Assembly (NCBI RefSeq): GCF_030846195.1
Contig: NZ_JAVCWH010000002.1
Span: forward strand, 62,001 to 126,000
Direction: 5' to 3'
DNA: 64,000 nucleotides
Origin: Paracoccus yibinensis
GTDB lineage: Bacteria > Pseudomonadota > Alphaproteobacteria > Rhodobacterales > Rhodobacteraceae
Translations under genes and position numbers: made by a program
Shown: positions 47,973-57,614 of the stretch, piece by piece
How the letters are laid out: the number at the start of each line of letters is the position of its first letter
Numbering within the stretch: position 1 is the stretch's first letter
Notes under the pieces: generated by a model
What the model was told of the DNA's origin: nothing
Databases searched by the model: none
Seen by the model: the letters and a program-made list of their open reading frames with translations, nothing else

Positions 47973-49577
47973 TCACATCCTGAAGACGCCGAAGCGCGTC
48001 GGCTCGATGGGGGCGTTCAGGCTGGCGCGCAGCGACAGGGACAGCACGTCGCGGGTCTTGCGCGGGTCGATGATGCCGTCGTCCCAGAGCCGGGCCGAGG
48101 CGTAGAGCGGGTGGGACTGGCGGTCGAACATCTCGATGGTGGGGCGCTTGAACTCGGCCTCCTCCTCGGGCGTCCAGGTGCCGCCGGTGCGTTCGATGCC
48201 CTCGCGCCGGACGGTGGCGAGGACGCCCGCCGCCTGTTCGCCGCCCATGACGCTGATGCGGCTGTTGGGCCAAGTCCAGAGGAAGCGCGGCGAGTAGGCG
48301 CGGCCCGCCATGCCGTAGTTGCCCGCACCGAAGCTGCCGCCGACCAGCATGGTGATCTTGGGGACATTGGTCGTGGCGACCGCCGTGACCATCTTGGCGC
48401 CGTGGCGGGCGATGCCTTCGTTTTCGTATTTGCGGCCGACCATGAAGCCGGTGATGTTCTGCAGGAAGACCAGCGGGATGGACCGCTGCGAACAGAGTTC
48501 GATGAAGTGCGCGCCCTTCTGCGCGGCTTCGGAAAACAGCACGCCGTTGTTGGCGACGATGCCGATGGGGCAGCCCTCGACATGGGCGAAGCCCGTCACC
48601 AGCGTCTCGCCGAAGCGGGCCTTGAATTCGTCGAAGCGCGAGCCGTCCACCACGCGGGCGATGACCTCGCGGATGTCGTAGGGGGTGCGCAGGTCGGCGG
48701 GGACGACGCCCAGGATCTCCTCGGGGTCATGGGCGGGGGGTTCGGGGGCTTGCCAGACCACGCTGTCGGGCATCCGGCGGTTCAGGTTGCCGATGGCGCG
48801 GCGGGCCATGGCCAGGGCGTGGGCGTCATCCTCGGCCAGATAATCGGCCACGCCGGACAGGCGGGTGTGGACATCGCCGCCGCCCAGATCCTCGGCCGTC
48901 ACGACCTCGCCTGTCGCGGCCCTCACCAGCGGAGGACCGGCCAGGAAGATCGTGCCCTGGTTGCGCACGATGATCGTCACGTCGGACATGGCGGGGACAT
49001 AGGCGCCGCCTGCGGTGCAGGACCCCATCACCACGGCGATCTGCGGGATGCCCTTCGCGCTCATCTGCGCCTGGTTGAAGAAGATGCGCCCGAAATGGTC
49101 GCGGTCGGGAAAAACCTCGTCCTGGTTGGGCAGGTTCGCGCCGCCGCTATCGACCAGATAGACGCAGGGCAGATGGCACTGTTCGGCGATCTCCTGCGCG
49201 CGCAGGTGCTTCTTGACGGACAGCGGATAGTAGGTGCCGCCCTTCACGGTGGCATCGTTGGCCACGACCATCACGTCCTGGCCATGCACGCGCCCGATGC
49301 CCGCGATCACGCCCGCGCCGGGGGCCGAATCGTCATACATGCCATGCGCCGCCGTGGCGCCGATCTCCAGGAAGGGGCTGCCGGCGTCCAGCAGGTTAGC
49401 CACCCGTTCGCGCGGGGGCATCTTGCCGCGGCTGGTGTGCCGCTCCATCGCCTTGGGCCCGCCCCCGGCGGCGGCGGCCAGGGCGGCCTCGCGCGCAACG
49501 TCGAGCAGCGCCAGATGCGCCTCTCGGTTGGCGCGGAAGGTGTCGGATGTCGTCAGGGCGGATGATGTCAGCTTCAT
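47973..49577 (-). CDS. mccB: Methylcrotonoyl-CoA carboxylase, carboxyltransferase beta subunit
   Basis: Carboxyltransferase subunit of 534 residues that moves the carboxyl group from biotin to 3-methylcrotonyl-CoA. Conserved blocks include [19 protein letters not shown] near the N-terminus, [39 protein letters not shown] and the C-terminal GKMVT-like [20 protein letters not shown] and [18 protein letters not shown]. The last, together with [19 protein letters not shown], is typical of MCC-beta rather than acetyl-CoA carboxylase. It is the first gene of the minus-strand block here; ompW is divergent upstream. Confidence 0.95.
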   Translation of the reverse strand: MKLTSSALTTSDTFRANREAHLALLDVAREAALAAAAGGGPKAMERHTSRGKMPPRERVANLLDAGSPFLEIGATAAHGMYDDSAPGAGVIAGIGRVHGQDVMVVANDATVKGGTYYPLSVKKHLRAQEIAEQCHLPCVYLVDSGGANLPNQDEVFPDRDHFGRIFFNQAQMSAKGIPQIAVVMGSCTAGGAYVPAMSDVTIIVRNQGTIFLAGPPLVRAATGEVVTAEDLGGGDVHTRLSGVADYLAEDDAHALAMARRAIGNLNRRMPDSVVWQAPEPPAHDPEEILGVVPADLRTPYDIREVIARVVDGSRFDEFKARFGETLVTGFAHVEGCPIGIVANNGVLFSEAAQKGAHFIELCSQRSIPLVFLQNITGFMVGRKYENEGIARHGAKMVTAVATTNVPKITMLVGGSFGAGNYGMAGRAYSPRFLWTWPNSRISVMGGEQAAGVLATVRREGIERTGGTWTPEEEAEFKRPTIEMFDRQSHPLYASARLWDDGIIDPRKTRDVLSLSLRASLNAPIEPTRFGVFRM

Positions 49578-49639
49578 GGGCAGGCTTTCCCAAAGGAGGC
49601 GCGGCGCAATGTCGCAGCCGAGCTTATCTTCGCAGCGGT

Positions 49640-49653
49640 TTGATCCAGATCAT
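49640..49653 (+). promoter_or_regulatory. FNR/FnrL-type binding site upstream of ompW
   Basis: TTGATCCAGATCAT matches TTGAT-N4-ATCAA in nine of ten positions. Its centre is about 62 bases before the ompW start. With the activator centred at -41.5, transcription would start about 21 bases before the ATG. Low-oxygen control of ompW is known in enteric bacteria. The site lies about 63-76 bases upstream of divergent mccB as well. Confidence 0.6.
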
Positions 49654-49708
49654 ATTTTCGGCCGCGCGCAACGGTCATGCCGCGATCCGCAACCGTTGAA
49701 GGAGTCGT

Positions 49709-50323
49709 ATGATGAAAACCCTGTGTCTTGCCGCCGCGGCCGTTCTGGCCGTTGTTTCCCCGGTGGCTGCGCAGCAGGCGGGCGACCTGACCCTGGGTCT
49801 GGGCCTGGCCAACGTGAACCCCAAGTCGGACAACGGCGCCCTGGTCGGCGGCGCGGTTCCGATCAGCATCGGCGACAACACCCGTCCGCAGATCACCGTC
49901 GAATACTTCATTCGCGACAATATCGGGGTCGAACTTCTGGCTGCCCTGCCCTTCAAGCATTCGATCAAGTCGAACGGGACCGAGATCGGCACCGTCAAGC
50001 ACCTGCCGCCGGTCGTGTCGCTGCAATACCATTTCGACGCCACGCCGCAGTTGAAGCCCTTTGTGGGCGTCGGCGTGAACTTCACCGGTTTCTTTGACGC
50101 GGAGTCCAAGGGGCCGCTGGCAGACGACGAACTGCGCGTGAAGAACAGCTGGGGGCTGGCGGCGCATCTGGGGACCGACTACTGGATCAATGACCGCTCG
50201 GCCATTCGCGCCGACCTTCGATGGATCGACATCGACGCCGACGTGGAACTGAACAGCGGGAATATCGGCGAGGTCGAGGTTGACCCGGTCGTCGCCGGCA
50301 TCAGCTATGTAATGAAGTTCTGA
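49709..50323 (+). CDS. OmpW family outer-membrane protein
   Basis: Predicted eight-stranded outer-membrane beta-barrel of 204 residues. A signal peptide (TLCLAAAAVLAVVSPVAA, cut before QQAGD) precedes GLGLANVNPKSDNG. Alternating hydrophobic strands follow, with PQITVEYFIRDNIGVELLAA, PPVVSLQYHF and FVGVGVNFTGFF typical of OmpW. The C-terminal residue is Phe (YVMKF), the barrel-assembly signal. AAGGAG sits 4 bases before the ATG at 49709 and 7 before a second ATG at 49712, so either may be used. The gene is inserted on the opposite strand within the leucine cluster and has an FNR-type box upstream. Confidence 0.9.
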   Translation: MMKTLCLAAAAVLAVVSPVAAQQAGDLTLGLGLANVNPKSDNGALVGGAVPISIGDNTRPQITVEYFIRDNIGVELLAALPFKHSIKSNGTEIGTVKHLPPVVSLQYHFDATPQLKPFVGVGVNFTGFFDAESKGPLADDELRVKNSWGLAAHLGTDYWINDRSAIRADLRWIDIDADVELNSGNIGEVEVDPVVAGISYVMKF

Positions 50324-50332
50324 CACCCCAGC

Positions 50333-50363
50333 GGGGCGCCTCCCGGCAGGGTTGCGGCGCCCC
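50333..50363. terminator. Hairpin between convergent ompW and LprI-like genes
   Basis: GGGGCGCC and GGCGCCCC form an 8-bp stem with a 15-base loop in the 41-base gap between the two stops. There is no strong T-run. It probably serves both directions as a terminator or stabilising hairpin. Confidence 0.4.
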
Positions 50364-50364
50364 C

Positions 50365-50826
50365 CTACCATCCGCGCAGCGCCTTCAGTTCCCACGCGCG
50401 CATCGCCGTCATGCTCATCTTGCAGTTGGCGGCGGCGATGGATCGCATCGAGCCGCCGCCATAGCGGTCATACTGGAAGGCGCATTCCGCGTCGCGCCAG
50501 GAGATCCAGGCCCGTTGCGCGGCAAGCAGGCTGTCGGCTGCCGGATCGTCCTGGAACGCCGCGCGCGCGGCCTTGTATTCGCGGTTCAGCACGGCGTCCC
50601 AGGCCGCGTGTTCGCCCATCACGCATTCCACGATGCCGAGGGTCGTGTCGCCGCCCGGTTCCTGCTGGCATTGCTGCGAGGCCGCGCCGATGCAGGCAGG
50701 CGTCAGTTCGCCCGGCGGGGTGTCGGCCACGCAAGCCTCGACAACAGATGCATCCACCGTCAGCGTGTCCACGTCCTGCGCCAGGGCCGGCGCAGCAAGC
50801 AGCGCCCAGGCCAGCAGGACGCGCAT
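50365..50826 (-). CDS. LprI-like (DUF1311) periplasmic protein
   Basis: Secreted protein of 153 residues. A signal peptide (VLLAWALLAAPALA, cut before QDVDT) precedes a small helical domain with the DUF1311/LprI pattern, LNREYKAARAAF and LLAAQRAWISWRDAECAF, and six cysteines after the signal. Some family members inhibit lysozyme. The ATG overlaps the stop of ivd by one base (TGATG), so it is translationally coupled to an acyl-CoA dehydrogenase with which it has no obvious metabolic link. Confidence 0.82.
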   Translation of the reverse strand: MRVLLAWALLAAPALAQDVDTLTVDASVVEACVADTPPGELTPACIGAASQQCQQEPGGDTTLGIVECVMGEHAAWDAVLNREYKAARAAFQDDPAADSLLAAQRAWISWRDAECAFQYDRYGGGSMRSIAAANCKMSMTAMRAWELKALRGW

Positions 50827-51992
50827 CACACCAGGCTCAGCAATTCGCGGCCGATCAGCATCCGGCGGATTTCGCTGGTGCCCGCGCCGATCTCCATCAG
50901 CTTGGCGTCGCGGAACAGGCGGCTGACCACGCTGTCGTTGAGGAAACCCGCCCCGCCAAGGGCCTGCACGGCTTGGTGCGCCTGCACCATGGCCTGCTCG
51001 CTGGCGTAAAGCACCGCGCCTGCCGCATCCTGGCGCGTGACCTTGCCCGCGTCGCAAGCGCGCGCGACCTCATAGACATAGGCGCGGGCGGTGTTCAGCG
51101 CGACATACATGTCGGCGATCTTGCCCTGCATCAGCTGGAAGGACCCGATTGGTTGTCCGAACTGCTTGCGATCGCGGACATAGGGCATCACCTCGTCCAG
51201 GCAGGCGGCCATGATGCCGGTGCCGATGCCCGACAGCACCAGCCGTTCGTAATCCAGGCCCGACATCAGCACGCGGACGCCACGGCCTTCCTCGCCCAGG
51301 ACGTTTTCGAAGAGGATCTCGCAATTCTCGAAGATCAGCTCGCCGGTGTTAGACCCGCGCATCCCCAGCTTGTCGAAATGCGGGCTGGTGGAAAAGCCCG
51401 CCATGCCCCGTTCGACGATAAAGGCGGTAATGCCCTTGCTGCCGGCTTCCGGGTCGGTCTTGGCATAGACGACCAGGGTCTGGGCGTCGGGGGCATTGGT
51501 GATCCAGTATTTGTTGCCGTTCAGGACATAGCGGTCGTTCTTCTTTTCCGCCCGAAGCTTCATCGAGACCACGTCGCTGCCCGCGCCTTCCTCGGACATG
51601 GCAAGGGCACCCACGGCCTTGCCGGAACACAGGTCGGGCAGATACTTGCGGCGCTGTTCGTCGGTGCCGTTCAGCTTGATCTGGTTCACGCAGAGGTTCG
51701 AATGCGCGCCATAGGACAGGCTGACGCTGGCGGATGCCCGCGCGATCTCCTCGGTTGCGACGACATGAGCCAGATAGCCCATGCCCGCGCCGCCGAACTG
51801 CTCGGGGACGGTGATGCCCAGCAGGCCCAGGTCGCCCATCTCGGTCCACAGCTCGTTCGGAAATGCGTTGCTGCGGTCAACCTCTGCCGCGATGGGCTTG
51901 ACGCGTTCCTGCGCCCAGCGATGCACCATGTCGCGCAGGGCGTTCACATCCTCGCCCAGATCGAATTCCATCCCCCGCGTGAACATCGGCAC
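50826..51992 (-). CDS. ivd: Isovaleryl-CoA dehydrogenase
   Basis: FAD enzyme that oxidises isovaleryl-CoA to 3-methylcrotonyl-CoA, the step before MccAB. The 388-residue product matches the IVD pattern closely: [36 protein letters not shown], and [17 protein letters not shown], where the Glu in the YERLVL segment corresponds to the IVD-type catalytic base. [20 protein letters not shown] and [20 protein letters not shown] follow. These features separate it from short-chain acyl-CoA dehydrogenases. It is the first gene of its unit, with a palindromic operator-like site in its promoter. Confidence 0.95.
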   Translation of the reverse strand: MPMFTRGMEFDLGEDVNALRDMVHRWAQERVKPIAAEVDRSNAFPNELWTEMGDLGLLGITVPEQFGGAGMGYLAHVVATEEIARASASVSLSYGAHSNLCVNQIKLNGTDEQRRKYLPDLCSGKAVGALAMSEEGAGSDVVSMKLRAEKKNDRYVLNGNKYWITNAPDAQTLVVYAKTDPEAGSKGITAFIVERGMAGFSTSPHFDKLGMRGSNTGELIFENCEILFENVLGEEGRGVRVLMSGLDYERLVLSGIGTGIMAACLDEVMPYVRDRKQFGQPIGSFQLMQGKIADMYVALNTARAYVYEVARACDAGKVTRQDAAGAVLYASEQAMVQAHQAVQALGGAGFLNDSVVSRLFRDAKLMEIGAGTSEIRRMLIGRELLSLV

Positions 51993-52008
51993 CCCTCCTC
52001 CGGTTTAT

Positions 52009-52022
52009 TGAACGACCGTTCA
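52009..52022. promoter_or_regulatory. Palindromic operator candidate upstream of ivd
   Basis: TGAACG-AC-CGTTCA is a perfect 6-bp dyad, 17-30 bases upstream of the ivd start on the minus strand. The GAACG(N2)CGTTC shape is typical of TetR-family operators before acyl-CoA and branched-chain amino acid genes. A repressor here would sit over or next to the promoter. Confidence 0.5.
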
Positions 52023-52104
52023 TTTCCGATATAAATGGTCCACCCATCTTCCGTCAAGCCGGAGCCTGCGCCCGAATGCGGGATGGGTCAACATCGGCTC
52101 GGGT

Positions 52105-52884
52105 TCAGCGGACCTGGGTGACCGTCACGGTCTGGGCCAGCAGTTCCGTACCGCCAAAGGTGGTCAGGAAGGCCACGTCCACGGCATCGCGCCCAACTGC
52201 GATAACCGCCATCTCGTCTGCGCTTGCCATGCCAGTGGGATCGATCAGGTGCCAGGTCCCGTCCAGGTAAACCTCGGCCACGGCATGAAAATCGGGCGGA
52301 TCGACGCGCGGGGCAAAGACGCTTGCGATGCGCGCGGGGATCTGCGCCGCCCGACACATCGCCACCATCAGGTGGGCATAATCGCGGCAGACGCCCCGCC
52401 GTTCGATGAAGGTGTCCGCCGCCGTGGTGTTGGCGTCGCTGCTGCCCGGCACATAGTCCAGCCGCTGCTCGATCCAGTCGCGGATCGCCAGAACCTTGAC
52501 CCCGCCCTGCACGTCCCCGAACCGCTGCTGCGCGAAGGGGACGAAACGTTCCGCCTGGCAATAGCGCGAGGGCAGCAGATAGCGCAGCGCATCGCCCGAC
52601 ATCTCGTCCACCTCGGCTGCCGACAGTCGCTCGAAGACGGGCCGGGGCCGTGTGACGATTACGTCGGCCCGATAGCGGCAGCGCAGGTTGTCGGCCGTGC
52701 GGATGATGATCTTCTCGCCGATGCCCTCTTCGCCGGGGACGCGGGCGAAATGCTCCACCTCGCCGAAGTCGATCGCGGCATTGCTGATTTCCTGCCCGAA
52801 GGCACCGGCCGCCTCGATCGCGAGGAGCGCCGGGCCTGGTGTCAGGAACTTATAGTGGAGGTCCACCTGGATCGTGATCCGCAT
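52105..52884 (-). CDS. Transglutaminase-like cysteine protease family protein
   Basis: Cytoplasmic protein of 259 residues with the transglutaminase-core triad Cys166 (RRGVCRDYAHL), His200 (DFHAVAEVYL) and Asp215 (LIDPTGMAS). The N-terminal 100 residues form a beta-rich domain seen in bacterial transglutaminase-like proteins (ITIQVDLHYKF). No signal peptide. Members may be proteases or amidases of unknown target; in some genomes they accompany alpha-E and circularly permuted ATP-grasp proteins, which are absent here. It stands alone, 72 bases from tex. Confidence 0.87.
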   Translation of the reverse strand: MRITIQVDLHYKFLTPGPALLAIEAAGAFGQEISNAAIDFGEVEHFARVPGEEGIGEKIIIRTADNLRCRYRADVIVTRPRPVFERLSAAEVDEMSGDALRYLLPSRYCQAERFVPFAQQRFGDVQGGVKVLAIRDWIEQRLDYVPGSSDANTTAADTFIERRGVCRDYAHLMVAMCRAAQIPARIASVFAPRVDPPDFHAVAEVYLDGTWHLIDPTGMASADEMAVIAVGRDAVDVAFLTTFGGTELLAQTVTVTQVR

Positions 52885-52956
52885 CTGCGCCCGCCTGTTG
52901 ATGATTGCAGGGAACGGCGCAGGGGGCGCTTTGGATCCGTGGTCTGGACGATATGG

Positions 52957-55266
52957 CTACTTTCGCCGGAAGGCCTCGGCCAGGGCATCGCCGAAACCGC
53001 CCTGGCCGCCCGTTTCGCGGGCAGATCCGGCCGATCGCGGTCCGGTCGGGCTGACGCGCGGAGCGCCGCCGGCCTGCGGGCGCGCGGCCGGTTTGGCGGC
53101 TTCGGCGTCGGTCCGCATGGTCAGTCCGATGCGCTTGCGGGGCACGTCCACCTCGGTCACGCGGACGCGGACAACGTCGCCGACCTTCACCACCTCGTTC
53201 GGGTCCTTGACGAAACGGTTGGCCAGCTGGCTGACATGAACCAGCCCGTCCTGATGCACGCCGATGTCCACGAAGGCCCCGAAGGCCGCGACATTGGTGA
53301 CGGTGCCTTCCAGGGTCATGCCGGGCTTGAGGTCGGTGATCTCCTCGATCCCCTCGGCGAAGCTGGCGGTGACGAAGCTGGGGCGCGGGTCGCGGCCGGG
53401 CTTTTCCAGTTCGGACAGGATGTCGCGGATGGTGGGCAGGCCGAAATGGTCGTCCACGAACCGCTCCGCCCGGATGCCTTTCAGCGCCGCCCCGTCGCCC
53501 ATGATCGCGCGGATGTCGCGCCCGCAGGCGGCGACGATCTTGCGCGCAACCCCGTAAGCCTCGGGGTGGACGGCAGATGCGTCCAGGGGTTCCTTGCCGT
53601 TCTGGATGCGCAGGAAGCCGGCGCATTGCTCGAACGCGCGCGGGCCGAGGCCGGTCACCTTCTTCAGCGCGGCACGCGAAGGGAAAGCCCCGTTCTCGTC
53701 GCGCCAAGCGACGATATTCTGCGCCAGCGACGGCCCAAGCCCCGCGACATGGGCCAGCAGTGGCGCGGACGCGGTGTTCAAATCCACGCCGACGGCGTTC
53801 ACCGCATCCTCGACCACGGCCTCAAGCGTTTTCGCCAGTTGCCGCTGGTCCACGTCGTGCTGGTACTGGCCGACGCCGATCGATTCGGGCGGTACCTTGA
53901 CCAGTTCGGCCAGCGGGTCCTGCAGGCGGCGGGCGATGGACACCGCGCCGCGCAGGGAAACGTCAAGCTGCGGAAACTCCTTGGCGGCCAGTTCGGATGC
54001 GGAATAGACAGACGCCCCCGCCTCGCTGACGATCACCTTGGTCGGCGCCTTCACGCCCTTGGGCAGGCGCTTCAGCACATCCGCCACCAGCCGTTCGGTT
54101 TCGCGGCTGGCGGTGCCGTTGCCGATGGCGACCAGGTCCGCGCCATGCCTGGCGATCAGCGCCAGTAGCGCGGCCTCGGCCCCGCGCAGGTCGTTCTTGG
54201 GCTGGAAGGGATAGATCGTCGCCGTATCCAGCAGCTTGCCGGTGGCGTCCACGACCGCGATCTTGCAACCGGTTCGGATGCCGGGGTCGATGCCCAGCGT
54301 CACCCGCGCCCCGGCGGGGGCTGCCAGCAGCAGGTCGCGCAGGTTGCGGCCAAAGACGCGGATCGCCTCGTCATGCGCCCGTTTGCGCAGGTCCGTCATC
54401 AGGTCGATATACATCGTGTTCGACAGTCGCACCCGCCAGGTCCAGCCCGCCACCTGCCGCAGCCATTGATCGCCCGGCGCGTTGCCCCGGATGCCGATGG
54501 CCTGCGCCACGATGCCTTCGGCCCGCTGCGCCCCGGTTTCAGGGTCGGGGGCGATGTCGATGGTCACGATCTCCTCTTTCGCGGCGCGCAGGATCGCCAG
54601 CGCCCGGTGCGAGGGGATGGCCGACCATTTCTCGCGATGGTCGAAATAGTCGCTGAACTTCGCGCCTTCGGTTTCCTTGCCCGCGATCAGCTTCGCGGCG
54701 ATGAACGCCTCGGCCCGCATGAAATCGCGCAGGTTGCCTAGCAGGGTGGCGTTTTCCGACAGTTCCTCGACCAGGATGTCGCGCGCGCCGTCAAGCGCGG
54801 CCTTCGCGTCCGGCACGGCATCGGTGACATAACCCGCCGCAAGCGCCGCCGGGTCGGCCGCGCGGTCGTCCTGGATCGCGCGCAGCAGCGGCTCCAGACC
54901 GTTTTCGCGGGCGATCATGGCCTTGGTGCGCCGCTTGGGCTTGAAGGGCAGGTAGATGTCTTCCAGCGCGGACTTCGTCTCGGCCCCGGCGATGGCGCGG
55001 GCCAGGTCGTCGGTCAACTTGCCCTGATCCTTGACGGAATTGAGGATCGCCGCCCGCCGCGCCTCCATGTCGCGCAGATAGGCCAGGCGGTCGGAAAGCG
55101 TCCGCAGTTGCGTGTCGTCAAGCCCTCCCGTCGCCTCCTTGCGATAGCGTGCGACGAAAGGCACCGTCGCGCCGCCATCCAGCAGGTCTGCCGCAGCCGT
55201 GACCTGGGCGGGGGTTGCATTGATCTCGGCTGCAATCGTTCGGGCGATGCGGGCGGCTGTGTCCAT
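52957..55266 (-). CDS. tex: Tex family RNA-binding transcription accessory protein
   Basis: Protein of 769 residues. The N-terminal helical region ([20 protein letters not shown]) precedes the YqgF/RuvC-like domain ([20 protein letters not shown]) and helix-hairpin-helix motifs ([20 protein letters not shown] and [17 protein letters not shown]). A C-terminal S1 RNA-binding domain follows ([34 protein letters not shown]). The order matches Tex, which binds nucleic acids and affects transcription. The ATG before [13 protein letters not shown] is chosen; the extension overlaps the divergent promoter. The stop lies beyond a Gly/Arg-rich tail. Confidence 0.94.
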   Translation of the reverse strand: MDTAARIARTIAAEINATPAQVTAAADLLDGGATVPFVARYRKEATGGLDDTQLRTLSDRLAYLRDMEARRAAILNSVKDQGKLTDDLARAIAGAETKSALEDIYLPFKPKRRTKAMIARENGLEPLLRAIQDDRAADPAALAAGYVTDAVPDAKAALDGARDILVEELSENATLLGNLRDFMRAEAFIAAKLIAGKETEGAKFSDYFDHREKWSAIPSHRALAILRAAKEEIVTIDIAPDPETGAQRAEGIVAQAIGIRGNAPGDQWLRQVAGWTWRVRLSNTMYIDLMTDLRKRAHDEAIRVFGRNLRDLLLAAPAGARVTLGIDPGIRTGCKIAVVDATGKLLDTATIYPFQPKNDLRGAEAALLALIARHGADLVAIGNGTASRETERLVADVLKRLPKGVKAPTKVIVSEAGASVYSASELAAKEFPQLDVSLRGAVSIARRLQDPLAELVKVPPESIGVGQYQHDVDQRQLAKTLEAVVEDAVNAVGVDLNTASAPLLAHVAGLGPSLAQNIVAWRDENGAFPSRAALKKVTGLGPRAFEQCAGFLRIQNGKEPLDASAVHPEAYGVARKIVAACGRDIRAIMGDGAALKGIRAERFVDDHFGLPTIRDILSELEKPGRDPRPSFVTASFAEGIEEITDLKPGMTLEGTVTNVAAFGAFVDIGVHQDGLVHVSQLANRFVKDPNEVVKVGDVVRVRVTEVDVPRKRIGLTMRTDAEAAKPAARPQAGGAPRVSPTGPRSAGSARETGGQGGFGDALAEAFRRK

Positions 55267-55400
55267 GGGATCCTCCGGGTCGGAAGGCGGTTCTAACCGG
55301 CCAGGGCGTCTAGGCCAAGTCCGACATGCGCGCGGCGCATGTTGACAGCGCAGGGCGCGATACACAGTTGCACAGAACGCAAGAACTGAAAGGACCATTG

Positions 55401-56459
55401 ATGCCGACCCTTTTCGATCCCCTCCAGATTGGACCGCTGACCCTTCGCAACCGCATCGTCATGGCGCCGCTGACTCGCGCGCGGGCTGGGGCCGAACGGG
55501 TGCCTAACGCGATGATGGCCGAATATTACGCGCAACGTGCCAGTGCCGGGCTGATCCTGTCGGAAGCTACCAGCGTGACGCCGATGGGCGTGGGCTATGC
55601 CGATACGCCGGGCATCTGGAACGACGAACAGGTCGAAGGCTGGAAGCAGGTCACCAAGGCCGTCCATGACGCGGGCGGGCTGATCTTTCTGCAATTGTGG
55701 CATGTGGGCCGCATTTCCGACCCGATGTTCCTGCACGGCGAACTGCCGGTCGCGCCAAGCGCGATCAAGCCCGCGGGCACCGTCAGCCTTGTCCGGCCGA
55801 AAAAGGAATACGAGACGCCTCGCGCCCTGGAAACCGCCGAGATCGCGGGCATCGTCGAGGCCTATCGCAAGGGCGCCGAGAACGCCAAGCGCGCCGGCTT
55901 CGACGGGGTCGAGATCCACGGCGCCAACGGCTATCTGATCGACCAGTTCCTGCAGGACCGCAGCAACCGGCGCACGGACCAGTATGGCGGATCCATCGAG
56001 AACCGGACCCGCTTCCTGACCGAGATCGCGGATGCCGTCATCGGCGTCTGGGGCGCGGATCGCGTTGGCCTGCACCTGGCACCCCGCGGCGACAGCCACG
56101 ACATGGGCGACAGCGATCCCAAGGCGCTGTTCACGCATGTCGCGCGCGAGATGCGCAAGCGCGGCCTGGCCTTCATCTGCCTGCGCGAATACTTGGGTGC
56201 TGATAGCCTGATGGACGACATCAAGGCTGCCTTCGGCGGCGTCGTCATCGCGAACGAGCAACTGACCCGCGACAGCGCCAGCGACCTGGTTCGGTCGGGC
56301 CGCGCCGATGCGGCGGCCTTCGGCAAGGACTTCATCGCCACGCCCGACCTGCCCCGCCGCTTCGCCGAGGATCTGTCGCTGAACCAGCAGGATCCCTCGA
56401 CCTTCTACGGCAGCGGGCCGAAGGGCTATGTCGATTATCCGGTGGCTGAGGAAGTCTGA
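55401..56459 (+). CDS. Old Yellow Enzyme family ene-reductase
   Basis: FMN-dependent NAD(P)H enzyme of 352 residues that reduces activated C=C bonds or nitro compounds. The family hallmarks are [21 protein letters not shown], and the substrate-binding His173/Asn176 with catalytic Tyr178 ([16 protein letters not shown]), followed by [16 protein letters not shown]. The ATG before PTLFDPLQI has GAAAGGA upstream. It is divergent from tex and ends at a bidirectional terminator. N-ethylmaleimide reductase and alkene reductase names both apply; the natural substrate is unknown. Confidence 0.93.
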   Translation: MPTLFDPLQIGPLTLRNRIVMAPLTRARAGAERVPNAMMAEYYAQRASAGLILSEATSVTPMGVGYADTPGIWNDEQVEGWKQVTKAVHDAGGLIFLQLWHVGRISDPMFLHGELPVAPSAIKPAGTVSLVRPKKEYETPRALETAEIAGIVEAYRKGAENAKRAGFDGVEIHGANGYLIDQFLQDRSNRRTDQYGGSIENRTRFLTEIADAVIGVWGADRVGLHLAPRGDSHDMGDSDPKALFTHVAREMRKRGLAFICLREYLGADSLMDDIKAAFGGVVIANEQLTRDSASDLVRSGRADAAAFGKDFIATPDLPRRFAEDLSLNQQDPSTFYGSGPKGYVDYPVAEEV

Positions 56460-56466
56460 TCACGAA

Positions 56467-56494
56467 AAAGGCGGGCCGTTGATGGCCCGCCTTT
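56467..56494. terminator. Bidirectional Rho-independent terminator
   Basis: A perfect 8-bp stem GGCGGGCC/GGCCCGCC with a 6-base loop is flanked by AAAAA on the left and TTT on the right. It ends the ene-reductase gene on the plus strand and cobS on the minus strand. Confidence 0.85.
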
Positions 56495-56512
56495 CCATTC
56501 AGGGCGCCACGT

Positions 56513-57487
56513 TCACTTCGCCCGTGCGGCGGCGCTTTCGGGCAGTTCCTCGTCGAACAGGCGCTGATAGAACTCGGCCACGGTCTGCCGTTCCAACTCG
56601 TCGCACTTGTTCAGGAAGGTCAGCCGGAAGGCATAGCCGATGTTGTTGCCGAAGATGCGCGCGTTCTGCGCCCAGGCGATCACCGTGCGCGGCGACATGA
56701 CGGTGGACAGGTCGCCCTGCATGAAGGCCGTGCGCGTCAGGTCTGCCAGCGTCACCATCTGGCTGATGATCTTGCGGCCCTTCTCGGTGTTGTAGGTCGG
56801 GTTCTTGGCCAGCACGATCGCGGCCTCGGCGTCATGGGACAGATAGTTGAGGGTAGAAACCAGCGACCAGCGGTCCATCTGGCCCTGGTTGATCTGCTGG
56901 GTGCCGTGATACAGCCCCGTGGTGTCGCCCAGGCCCACGGTGTTCGCGGTGGCGAACAGGCGGAAGCACGGATGCGGGGTGATGACCTCGTTCTGGTCCA
57001 GCAGCGTCAGCTTGCCGTCGGTTTCCAGAACCCGCTGGATCACGAACATCACGTCCGCGCGCCCCGCGTCATATTCGTCAAAGACGATGGCGGTCGGGTT
57101 GCGCAAGGCCCAGGGCAGGATGCCTTCGTGGAAGACCGTCACCTGCTTGCCGTCCACCAGTTTGATCGCGTCCTTGCCGATCAGGTCGATCCGGCTGACA
57201 TGGCTGTCCAGGTTCACCCGCACGCAGGGCCAGTTCAGCCGCGCCGCCACCTGTTCGATATGGGTCGATTTCCCGGTGCCGTGATAGCCCTGGATCATCA
57301 CCCGGCGATTATAGGCGAAACCCGCCAGAATCGCCATCGTGGTGTCGGGATCGAACTTGTAGGTGCTGTCGATTTCCGGCACGCGATCGGTGCGTTCGGC
57401 AAAGCCCTTGACCTTCATGTCGCTGTCCAGACCGAACACCTCGCGCAGGTCGATCTCCTCAGTCGGTTTGGCGTTCGTTTCCAGCAT
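56513..57487 (-). CDS. cobS: Cobaltochelatase subunit CobS
   Basis: AAA+ ATPase of the aerobic cobaltochelatase, which with CobT and CobN inserts cobalt in vitamin B12 synthesis. The 324-residue product has Walker A GYHGTGKS at 67-74, Walker B IVFDEYD, the sensor region [20 protein letters not shown] and the C-terminal NLIARG-like [15 protein letters not shown]. The N-terminal [15 protein letters not shown] segment is characteristic of CobS. CobT, usually next to it, is not in this window downstream. It is divergent from a sigma-like gene across a perfect dyad. Confidence 0.96.
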   Translation of the reverse strand: MLETNAKPTEEIDLREVFGLDSDMKVKGFAERTDRVPEIDSTYKFDPDTTMAILAGFAYNRRVMIQGYHGTGKSTHIEQVAARLNWPCVRVNLDSHVSRIDLIGKDAIKLVDGKQVTVFHEGILPWALRNPTAIVFDEYDAGRADVMFVIQRVLETDGKLTLLDQNEVITPHPCFRLFATANTVGLGDTTGLYHGTQQINQGQMDRWSLVSTLNYLSHDAEAAIVLAKNPTYNTEKGRKIISQMVTLADLTRTAFMQGDLSTVMSPRTVIAWAQNARIFGNNIGYAFRLTFLNKCDELERQTVAEFYQRLFDEELPESAAARAK

Positions 57488-57520
57488 CGCAAGGCCCTTT
57501 CATCGCATCGGCTGCCTTGA

Positions 57521-57545
57521 TTGCGCATAAGTCCGCCATGCGCAA
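57521..57545. promoter_or_regulatory. Dyad in the cobS/sigma-fusion divergent promoter region
   Basis: TTGCGCAT and ATGCGCAA form an 8-bp perfect inverted repeat with 9 bases between. It lies 34-58 bases from the cobS start and 70-94 from the sigma-fusion start. Spacing and symmetry fit a dimeric repressor site. The protein is unknown. Confidence 0.45.
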
Positions 57546-57614
57546 GGCGGGCTTGCGTTGACGGGCCCGGGACGGCTGCTAAGTTGGCTGCAACCACAAG
57601 AGGATCCCTGCCCC

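Noticed and set aside
45950..47983. Long plus-strand open frame opposite mccA
   Set aside because: Antisense shadow; mccA is supported by complete biotin carboxylase and biotinyl motifs.
57558..57614. Earlier TTG start for the sigma-fusion gene
   Set aside because: It would overlap the divergent promoter region, and the added 19 residues have no sigma-factor similarity.
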